From Acanthamoeba sp. SK_2022b (taxonomy: Eukaryota; Discosea; Longamoebia; Acanthamoebidae), in contig JANDJZ010000731.1 in the NCBI GenBank assembly GCA_027943245.1, positions 1-15,210 on the forward strand: a DNA stretch of 15,210 nt. The letters run 5' to 3'. The first letter of the stretch is position 1. Each line of letters starts with the position of its first letter. Shown one piece after another: positions 8,400-15,210 of this stretch. A model generated the notes under the pieces. The model saw only the letters and a program-made list of their open reading frames with translations. It had not been told where the DNA came from and made no database searches. The position numbers and the translations under genes were made by a program.

Positions 8400-8975
8400 C
8401 TACGTGACCGCAAGCCCATCGGCACAGTCGCCTGCACGCCCGTCAGACGAGACCGCGACCTTGCAACTCGCCCGCTCGTCTGGCCGCCTGACCGCGACTT
8501 CATCTTCATCCAGTACGCCTGCCTGTGGGACCGCGAACTAGCTCCTCGCCCGCCCACCCGCCCGTGTTACTGCGACTGCACCCCACTTGCCTGTACGCCT
8601 GCCTGCGTGACTGCGAACTAGCTCCTCGCCCGCACGCCCGCCCGCGTAACCGCAAGTTCTTCAATCGCCCGTGCGCCTGCCTGCGTGACCGCGACCTAGC
8701 TCCTCGCCTGCACGCCCGCCCGCGTAACTGCGATTTCTTTACTCGCTTGTACACTCGCCCACGTGACCGCGACCTGGCCCGTTGCCCGCACGTCTGCCAG
8801 TGCAACCGCGACTCATCGATCGCCTGTACGTCTGCCCGCGTGACCGCGACTCGGCTCGTCGCCAGCACGCCTGCACACCTACCCGCGACCTCGCTTGACC
8901 GCCCATACGCCTCCCGCGTGACCGCGACTTAGCCCGTCGCCCGCACGCCTGGCCGCGTAACCGCAACAAGCCATC
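8400..8975. repeat. Degenerate tandem repeat, unit about 39 bp, about 14 to 15 copies, in the element leader
   Basis: The motif GTGACCGCGAC and variants (GTAACCGCAAG, GTAACTGCGAT) recur every 38 to 41 bp, for example near 8404, 8450, 8489, 8529, 8568, 8609, 8647, 8688, 8726, 8765, 8803, 8842, 8881, 8921 and 8957. The other half of the unit is CTCGCCCGCACGCCCGCC-like. It fills most of the 706 nt between the primer site and the Gag start. Because 39 is a multiple of three, frames stay open on both strands for about 120 to 135 codons, giving Arg/Pro/Ala/Cys-rich translations. I take these as side effects and not as genes. Confidence 0.8.
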
Positions 8976-9019
8976 CCCACCTCCCACCCCGTGACCGCCG
9001 TGTCAGTTGCCTACAAGGC

Positions 9020-9301
9020 ATGAAAGCGCACAAGGGGATACCACTCCTCCAAGGCACGGACGACTACCGCAGGTGGCACTCGAAGGTAATCGCACACCTC
9101 GAGTCACTCGGCCTCAAGGGCCATGCGACCGGCACGCTCGCGCCGCCAGTCAAGCTCCATCAATCGGAGACAGACTACGCTCTCGCTGTGAGACAGCTCG
9201 AGCATGACAAGCACGCCCAGCAGACGCTAGGCATCATCAAGAAGCTAGTTGATGACAGTCTGCTCCCATCAATCGAGGGCGCCGCTACAGCCAAGCAAGC
9301 C
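9020..9301 (+). pseudogene. gag: Gag, N-terminal part (frame broken at about 9297)
   Basis: The ATG at 9020 is the first after the leader that leads into Gag sense. It starts MKAHKGIPLLQGTDDYRRWH, and the pattern of a hydrophobic-aromatic residue pair followed by W in this context is typical of copia Gag (UBN2/DUF4219-like) N-termini. Sense continues to SIEGAATAKQA, after which the frame is lost and a stop follows at 9329-9331. Related Gag proteins normally continue with A-W-D and about 25 to 35 more residues before the segment found in the next frame, so sequence seems to be missing here. Confidence 0.8.
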
Positions 9302-12041
9302 AGACCAAAGTGTGGCCGCCTACTTCGCTGAGCTGGATGGCCTGATCACTCTCACTGTCGCCGACGCGACAGAGGACATCCGCCACCGTGCTAGCCTCGC
9401 CGATCCTCACAGTCCAGGCCCAGGCCTGCTCTCACCCTTCGTCATCGCCTACTCGAAGGACCTCCTACGTCGATACATCACGAAGCATGCCACTGCCGTT
9501 GCCCTCGCTGGGCTTCCAGAGGAGTACGACGTGGCAAGGGCCATCATCAGCGACTGGGTGGAATTCGACGTCAATCGCGCCCGCGCCAAGATCAGCGAGC
9601 GCGAAGCTGAGATCAATCGCTCGGATGCTAGTGGCCATGACAGGCTCCTCTACGCCAGAGGACCCAGCCGTCATGCTCCTCACAACCCACGAGGAGATCC
9701 TGGTCACCATAACTCTGGCAAAACGTCGCGATCGCGCGACCGCAGCCACCACGGCTCGAACCAGTCTGCCAAGTCACCAGCATCACAACGGCGACCCTTC
9801 TGTAGCTATTGCCAGCGCTCGGGCCACACACGCGAGGTCTGCCGCAGGAGGATGGCTGCAGGGGAACACGCCAACGTTGCTGGAGAAGTCACCTCTGGCC
9901 GCGGCGGTGAACCAGACACTGTGGCTCTCACAGCCACCGAGTCTGAATTGGCGCTTGTGTCAGCCGACCCCGGTGACACACTATGGTACCTTGACTCAGG
10001 TGCTACGTCGCACATGGCTGCCAACCGCTCCTGGTTCCGTCACTACACGCCGCTATCCCGCCAACATCAAGTGGCTCTCGGTGATGACCGCACCATTCAT
10101 GCGATCGGCCGGGGCACCATTGAGGCTAGCGTCGAGACAGGTGGTCGTCGACAGAGAATCCAGCTCTGTGACGTGCTCCATGTGCCGGACCTAGCACGCA
10201 ACCTGCTGTCCACAGCACGTTTTGCCAGTGCCGGCCTCACCATCGAGATCTCTAGTCAAGGCTGCCGAGTCTTTAACAAGCGTGACCAGCGAACCGTCCT
10301 CAGTCCAGTCAACCTTGGACGCATGCTGGTTGCTTCGCTTCGCATTGAAGGCTCACCACACGACCTGGCCTGCACCGTAAAGGCAGCTCCTGTCAGTCTG
10401 GAGCTCCTTCACCGTCGAATGGGCCACATCAGTGAGCGTCGTGTACGCGCCACGATGGACTCCACACCTGTAGCTCGTGGGGACCACGTCCTTCAGTGTG
10501 AGGTGTGCATCCGCGCCAAGCAAACCCGGTCTCCTATTGGCTCTGGACCAGCCCAGCGCAGTGACACCATGCTGGAGCTGGTGCACTCAGACCTGTGTGG
10601 ACCGCTCGTCGAGACACCTGGTGGACGCCGCTACTTTGTGTCCTTCATCGACGACCATACTCGCTACGCTCGTGTCTACCTTGTGCGGGCCAAGACAGGC
10701 CTCACCCAGGCCCTTGATGACTACCTGCGTGCCTTGCCAGCTGGTCGATCATGCAAGTTCCTGCGCTCAGACCAAGGTGGCGAGTACATGGGACGCAAGT
10801 TCCAGGACCTGCTCCGCTCCAGGGGCGTCACCCATGTGCCGATCGCGTCGCACACACCAGAGCTCAATGGTGTGGCTGAGCGCTTTAATCGCACGGCCCT
10901 CACCATGGTTCGAGCCTTCATCATGGATGCCGGTGTCAAGGAGGAGCTGTGGGGCGAGGCACTCCAGACCGCTGTTCATGTGCTCAACCGCACTCGAAAC
11001 GCCGCATCAGTCCCGTCGCCGTTCGAGAGCTGGTTTGGGAAGCCAGCCACACTCACCCATCTACGAGTGTTTGGCTGCCGCGCCTATGCACTGGACCGCC
11101 GCGACACCCGCACAAAGCTTGGCAGTCAAGCTCGTGCTGCTACATACCTGGGCCCTGCGAGCGAACACAACAATACCCACCGGCTACTACTCGATGACAC
11201 TGGAAGGACGATCATCACACGTGATGTCATCTTCCAGGAGAGCGTTATGCCAGCCAAGCATATTATGCGCGTTGTCAACGAGCTGCAGCCACCCTCCAGT
11301 CTGTGCCTCACAGAGCCACTACTCACCTCTGGCCCACGACTCGCCAAGCCACCCAAGATCCAGCCCTATAAAGCACCCGTTGTGCTTCAGGGCAAGCGCA
11401 AGGCCAAAGTGACTCTCCAGGGCCGCGCTGCAGCAAGTGCCAGCCGCAATGCTGCCACTCCTGGGCAGGACAGCACAGCAATGACCACCAGCCATGCGCG
11501 CGCAACTGAGACCACCGACCAGACCGCCAGATCTACTGCTCCCACTACTTCTGTGAGCGCGACCCGACCAGTCACTCGAGATGATCACGAGCTCAACCCT
11601 AGCACTCCTGATCAACATGCTGTGCCCAGCAGAGGGTTGAGGGGCGAAAGTAACTGCAACCTCCCGCTTGACACAGCACGTCGATCACAACGAGCTCGCA
11701 CACCCAATGTGAGACTTCGAGAGATTGGCTCAGTCGCGAGTGAGGACCCCACTACACCCAACAGCTACAAGGAAGCCCTAGCCTCGCCTGAAGCCAATCG
11801 CTGGCAGAAGGCAATGGAAGAGGAGATGGCAGCCATCAAGCGCAATGGAACCTTCACCCTGGTTCCATTGCTGGAGGGGCGCAAGCCCATTGGAGCTCAA
11901 TGGCTCTTCAAGGTCAAACTCCATGCTGATGGCTCGATCGACCGCTACAAAGCTAGATGGGTAGCGAAAGGCTTCACCCAGCGCTTTGGAGTGGACTATG
12001 ACAACACCTTCTCTCCTGTTGTCCGCATTGAAAACCTCTGA
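9297..12041 (+). pseudogene. gag-pol: Gag C-terminal part, protease, integrase and start of reverse transcriptase
   Basis: This frame holds, in order: the Gag segment KPDQSVAAYFAELDGL and LAGLPEEYD; a basic Arg/His/Ser-rich stretch; a CCHC zinc knuckle (CSYCQRSGHTREVC, 9801-9842); the aspartic protease motif YLDSGATSHM (active Asp codon at 9993); the integrase HHCC zinc domain (His codons 10410 and 10425, Cys pair ending 10508); and the integrase catalytic core with Asp at 10590, Asp at 10770 and Glu at 10878, which is the expected D,D(35)E spacing. A GKP-T-H-LRVFGC segment and a low-complexity linker follow, then the reverse transcriptase start (EAN-W-AM-EE, RYKARWVAKGFTQ, FSPVVRIENL). It ends at a TGA (12039-12041) where relatives have Arg or a similar residue, most simply a CGA to TGA change. 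No protease or integrase key residue is missing. Confidence 0.93.
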
Positions 12042-13098
12042 CTCCTTCTTGCTCTGGCCAATGCTCATGGTCTTGAGATCCACCAAGTCGATGTTGAGAC
12101 CGCGTTCCTTCACGCCAAGCTCGATGAGGAAATCTACATCACCCAACCTGAGGGCTTTGTTGACCAGCAACGCCCCAACCATGTCGGTCGTCTCCTGAAG
12201 AGCCTCTATGGGCTCAAACAGGCACCGCTCGAGTGGAACAAGGCCATCAACACTCATCTCTGCAAACACAACTTCGAGCCGACCGAGTCCGATCCGTGCA
12301 TCTACATTCAGCGAGGACATCACCTAGCCATCATTGCCCTCTACGTCGATGACTGTACCATCATTGCTCATCGGTCTGAGCTCAAGCAAGTCAAGCAGCT
12401 GATCGCTGACGGTTTCCCCATCAAGGATCTTGGTGAGGCAACCTCTGTCCTGGGAATTGAGATCCATCGTGACCGGCCAGCTGGCAAGCTCTTCATTCGA
12501 CAGCTAGGCAAGATCAAGAACATTCTCAGCATGTTTGGTCTCACCAACTGCAAGCCAGTAGCTACACCGATGCAGCTGCATCTACAACTGCCAAGTTCGC
12601 CGGTGCACCACGACAAGTTCGAGTTTCACAGAGCAATCGGGATGCTCTCATACCTTGCCCATGCATCACGACCCGACATCCTCTTTGCCGTCACCTACCT
12701 CAGTCAGTTTGCCAACAACTTTGGCCTGGAGCATGTCATAGCAGCCAAGCGCATCATGCACTATCTTGCTGGAACTGCTGACCAGGCCATCTGCTACTCA
12801 CGCAACCTCCACGACGACAAGGATCCTGCGACCCATGTGCCAGTTGGCTACTGCGATGCAGACTGGGGCAACATCAAGATCGATCGCCGATCAGTGACAG
12901 GAGTCACCTTCATCTACTATGGTGGAGCCATCTCATGGAGTGTCAAGACACAAAAATGCGTCGCTCTCTCGTCCACGGAGGCAGAACTCAATGCAATCTC
13001 CGAAGCGACCAGACAAGCACTCTACATTCGCAAGCACCTGCCTACACTTGGCATCAACACCCAGACAGCGCTGACTCTCCACAACGACAACCAAAGCG
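12042..13098 (+). pseudogene. pol: Reverse transcriptase core and RNase H (continues after TGA)
   Basis: The same frame continues without another stop for about 350 codons after the TGA. It contains HQVDVETAFLHAKLDEEIYI (first RT aspartate region), QPEGF, LYGLKQAP, the catalytic YVDD (12342-12353), and the thumb/connection patterns IKDLGEA, LGIEI, A-RPDI-FAV-YLSQF and H-AAKRI-HYL. RNase H starts at about 12840 with the acidic residues in YCDADWG (Asp 12855), SSTEAEL and LHNDNQS (Asp 13086). Sense is lost after NDNQS, at about 13098. It has no plausible start codon of its own until an internal ATG at 12531. Confidence 0.9.
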
Positions 13099-13320
13099 TT
13101 GGCCATGATAGACACTGTGTCCAGGGTCTACCATGGTCGCATGAAACACTACAACATCAAGCTCGCGCACCTGAGAGACACAACCACTCGAGGCTACATC
13201 ATCTACACATACTGCCCAACCAATGAGATGCTGGCCAACGTTCTAACGAAACCACTCGGCCGCGTCAAGCTCATTCACCATCGCCAACATATGGGAATGA
13301 TCGAGCGACCAGCCGTGTGA
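13099..13320 (+). pseudogene. pol: RNase H C-terminal end, shifted frame
   Basis: The RNase H sequence resumes here in another frame with LAMIDTVSRVYHGRMKHYN, then IKLAHLRD and NEMLANVLTKPLG, which is the standard copia C-terminus (K-H-I/Y, L-R-D, N-AD-LTKPL). The TGA at 13318-13320 lies six bases before the 3' LTR. The slip from the previous frame needs a two-base loss or one-base gain between Ser and Leu; relatives usually have one residue (often Ala) there, which favours a two-base loss. Confidence 0.88.
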
Positions 13321-13324
13321 GGGG
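13319..13324 (+). promoter_or_regulatory. Short polypurine tract (GAGGGG)
   Basis: A short purine run ends two bases before the 3' LTR and overlaps the pol stop codon. It is in the correct place to prime plus-strand DNA synthesis, though shorter than usual. Confidence 0.6.
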
Positions 13325-13326
13325 CG

Positions 13327-13546
13327 TGTTCGGACTCGAACTCACGACCAGCATCAAAGAGCCGTGTCAATGGCTCAATGCCATTGACTCTGTCCAATTG
13401 ATCGTAGCCCAAAACCACATCTATAAAAGGATCTCATGCTCTGACCATGTAACCGACTCTCTTTCCTTCTACTCTATCAACTCTTCTCTACAAATATACA
13501 CGCTTGTATTCAAACCACTACGCGACTATCATAACCTGCTACAACA
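13327..13546 (+). repeat. 3' long terminal repeat (220 bp)
   Basis: I could find no difference from the 5' LTR in 220 positions. It starts TGTTCGG, ends CTACAACA and is followed by the GATCG duplication. Confidence 0.96.
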
Positions 13547-13551
13547 GATCG
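13547..13551. repeat. Target-site duplication, right copy (GATCG)
   Basis: Repeats the five bases at 8089-8093. It also lies within the first seven coding bases of host exon 5 (13553-13547 on the minus strand). Confidence 0.93.
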
Positions 13552-14372
13552 AGCTGATGGTAAGTACACACGATCGCAGTGTAGAGCAAACGAAACCTAG
13601 AGAAAAAGGTGACGTGATGTTATCAGTTGGATGGTCCCAGCAATGGAGGAAAGAGGCTCACGTACCACCCTTCCTCAGAATCGGCTTTGTCCTCCTTGAA
13701 CTCCAAGATATCGAGCGGGAGAATAGCCTTACCAGCACAGAGATCACTCCACGCAGAGTCGTGTGATGCACTTATGCCGATGCACATGTCCGGTCGCACC
13801 CAGTTGTGGGTCGTCGTTGGGGGGATAGCTCGCGCTCCTTGGAGTGCCACGCCTCTGTATGGAACAAGAAAGTGATGAGTCAATAGATGGAAGGCAGTGT
13901 GGACTGGCTCTCCTACCCGTCCATCGTGAAATCGCCTAGGCCTGGAAAGTGCCCACCAAGGCTCAGAATCCCATGTAAGTGGGCTACCCACATCATCTCT
14001 CCACAGCCACGGAAAGCAACCCCGTAGTGTGGGAAGATGCTGAGCAGATACTCACCAGTGGCCTTGAAGTGGGGGCTGCTTTTGCACTGCTCATCCCACC
14101 GCTCTTGTATCTCAGCCTTATCGAACTGCAAAACCTGTTGCAACACGTTATGAGTCGATAAGTCATGTTTGAAGTCCCTGTGAGGGGAGACAAACCAAAA
14201 GGAGATCGCGCAGGGTCTTGGAAACACTATCGGAATCCTTCAGCTGTGCAACAACCTGGTCTTGATGATACGTCATACGCGCTCGGTCGCGGCAGTAACG
14301 TTTATAGCTTTCCGGCGAGGAGGTGGAGCTCTCCTGGCAGAGCCAAGAGCTGGCCATCGCGTCGTGAAACAT
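13547..14372 (-). CDS. PHD finger-protein kinase gene, 5' part (exons 1 to 5a), cut by retrotransposon
   Basis: Exons are 14372-14196, 14125-14056, 13941-13917, 13854-13662 and the first seven bases of exon 5 (13553-13547). Introns are 70, 114, 62 and 108 nt, all GT-AG, and phases (0, 1, 2, 0) agree. The exon 5 frame meets the downstream piece exactly when the element and one GATCG copy are ignored. The start is taken at ATG 14372; an ATG at 14276 is a possible alternative because a TATAAA-like stretch lies between them. The about 155 residues encoded here contain HNWVRPDMCIGISASHD followed by ILPLDILEFKEDKADSEEGW. The acidic residue before a hydrophobic strand and the E-F-K triplet (about residues 142-144) resemble a PD-(D/E)XK nuclease core, and nuclease-kinase fusions are described in the Crinkler class. 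That assignment is tentative. Exon 1 is the least certain exon. Confidence 0.66.
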
Positions 14373-14435
14373 GCCGGCACACAAAAATGGGCAAATAAAT
14401 ATTTGTTTTTCTTTTTGTTTGGCCTCGACTTGGCC
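14373..14435. other. 63-nt gap between RIO2 and the PHD-kinase gene
   Basis: The gap is AT-rich (AAATATTTATTTG on the minus strand) and must include the RIO2 3' end signal and some of the next promoter. No canonical AATAAA is present on the minus strand. Confidence 0.5.
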
Positions 14436-15210
14436 TCAGTACCAGCCGGCAGACTTGCCCACCTTGTCCACCTTGTTGCCCACCCGACGGCCCTTGCTCT
14501 TGTAGGAGTTCCTGCTGTCGCCGCCGCCGCCCTTGTTTCGCTGGGCCAGCTTCTTGTTGATCCTCTTCCGGATGTGGAACTGCAGGTCGCCCTCGGCAGG
14601 CCTTCCCTCCTCCTCTCCCTCTGCCGTCCCCGCGTCCTCTCCTCCTTCGCCCTTGTCGGCGCCGACGACTCCCTCACCCTCGGTCTCCTTCGCCGACGCC
14701 GCGTCCGCCTCGTCCTCCGGTTCGGACTCGACAGACTCGGGCGCGCCCACGGCCTGGCTCTCCTCTTCGCCGGGCTGGTCGTCGCTCGAGCTGTCGTCGC
14801 CGTCATTGTCGCTCGCGTCGCCGTCATCGTCGCTGCCGGCGCCCTCGCGCGGCACGTCGATCTCGGGGTCGACGTCGTGGTTTCGGCACCAGGCCGCGGC
14901 CGCGGCGTGCAGGTCAGGCCGGACCCGGGCAGGCGCGACCTTCTTGACCTTCTTCTTGAAGTTGTTCTCCTCCGGCTCTTCGCCGCCGGCGGGGCCGGGC
15001 TGCTGGGCGCTCTCGCTCTCTCCGTCTGTCGGCGCCTCGGTCTCCGCCGTGGCGGTTGTGTTGCTCTCCTTGGCGCGGGCCGCTTCGGCTGCGGCGGCCT
15101 CCTCGTCCAGAGCCTTCATCACGTCGGCGAACACGGGGAACTCGCTCCCCTCGTATCCGAAACGCTTGCCAAAGAAGGTGCGCACGCACTGGACATCGCG
15201 GTCGAAATAC
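14436..15210 (-). CDS. RIO2: RIO2-type atypical serine/threonine kinase, C-terminal exon (5' end outside window)
   Basis: The open frame enters from the right edge and ends with TGA at 14438-14436, giving 257 visible residues. It begins with YFDRDVQCVRTFFGKRFGY and then SEFPVFADV, which is the segment just after the kinase domain of RIO2 proteins and is strongly conserved. The kinase and N-terminal winged-helix domains must lie outside the window. A long acidic Glu/Asp/Ser/Ala-rich region follows (about visible residues 30 to 200), with a KKKVKKVAPARV basic patch inside it. The C-terminus (FHIRKRINKKLAQRN and RNSYKSKGRR, ending SAGWY) matches the basic RIO2 tail, including the RNSYK-KG pattern. 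RIO2 binds pre-40S particles and acts in late cytoplasmic 18S rRNA maturation. I see no intron in the visible part. Confidence 0.9.
   Translation of the reverse strand, partial: YFDRDVQCVRTFFGKRFGYEGSEFPVFADVMKALDEEAAAAEAARAKESNTTATAETEAPTDGESESAQQPGPAGGEEPEENNFKKKVKKVAPARVRPDLHAAAAAWCRNHDVDPEIDVPREGAGSDDDGDASDNDGDDSSSDDQPGEEESQAVGAPESVESEPEDEADAASAKETEGEGVVGADKGEGGEDAGTAEGEEEGRPAEGDLQFHIRKRINKKLAQRNKGGGGDSRNSYKSKGRRVGNKVDKVGKSAGWY

Larger units (their letters stand above)
8094..13546 (+). mobile_element. Ty1/copia LTR retrotransposon, 5453 bp, non-autonomous by sequence
   Basis: The element has two 220-bp LTRs, a flanking GATCG duplication, a primer-binding site, a purine tract and a Gag-protease-integrase-reverse transcriptase-RNase H order. 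Integrase before reverse transcriptase defines the copia (Pseudoviridae) group. It lies on the plus strand, opposite to the host gene it interrupts. The reading frame is broken in three places (near 9297, at 12039-12041, near 13098), so this copy should need proteins from another copy to move. There is no envelope-like frame. Confidence 0.96.

Noticed and set aside
8506..8932. Overlapping open frames on both strands of the leader (Arg/Pro-rich plus, Arg/Gly/Ser-rich minus)
   Set aside because: They result from a repeat period divisible by three. They have no link to Gag and no start context of note.
8400..8975. CRISPR-like array
   Set aside because: The whole 39-bp unit repeats and diverges; there are no invariant repeats with unique spacers, and the setting is a eukaryotic retrotransposon.
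1..15210. tRNA, rRNA or other structured RNA genes
   Set aside because: I saw no tRNA-like cloverleaf or rRNA core sequence on either strand; the tRNA-like stretch at 8314 is only the primer-binding complement.

Overview
The window looks like a piece of a compact, GC-rich protist nuclear genome. Evidence: genes split by short GT-AG introns (62 to 120 nt by my reading), gaps of 63 to 294 nt between genes, a RIO2 kinase gene, and an LTR retrotransposon. Gene content (RNI-type leucine-rich repeats, a Crinkler-like NTPase, a PHD-kinase fusion) and the frequent GTGCG(T/C) splice donors suggest an amoebozoan such as Acanthamoeba. That assignment is an inference and was not checked against any database.

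All host genes lie on the minus strand, head to tail. From right to left: (1) the C-terminal exon of RIO2, an atypical kinase of 40S ribosome maturation (15210-14436, 5' end outside the window); (2) 63 nt later, a gene for a roughly 680-residue protein with a possible nuclease-like N-terminal domain, a PHD finger and a protein kinase domain (14372-6129, ten exons); (3) a Crinkler-like P-loop NTPase/nuclease gene broken by frame changes and a stop (5980-3897); (4) a 249-residue four-helix membrane protein with a Pro/Tyr-rich tail (3602-2432, six exons); (5) a leucine-rich-repeat protein (2168 to beyond position 1, at least seven exons).

A 5453-bp Ty1/copia element (8094-13546, plus strand) sits inside exon 5 of the PHD-kinase gene. 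Its boundaries are firm: two 220-bp LTRs that look identical (TGTT...AACA), a GATCG target-site duplication, a primer-binding site directly after the 5' LTR, and a purine tract before the 3' LTR. The insertion lies two bases from the exon's splice acceptor and cuts the host gene in two. The element codes in order for Gag, protease, integrase, reverse transcriptase and RNase H, but the frame is broken by a probable Gag deletion, a TGA in RT and a frame slip in RNase H. Identical LTRs with damaged coding suggest a recent insertion of a defective copy moved in trans, or uncorrected assembly errors.

Two element details stand out. The primer site matches an internal (anticodon-stem) piece of initiator tRNA-Met rather than the tRNA 3' end, as in Drosophila copia. 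The 700-nt leader is mostly a degenerate tandem repeat of about 39 bp. All exon borders given here were worked out by eye from splice signals, phase and protein sense. They form consistent reading frames but have no transcript support.
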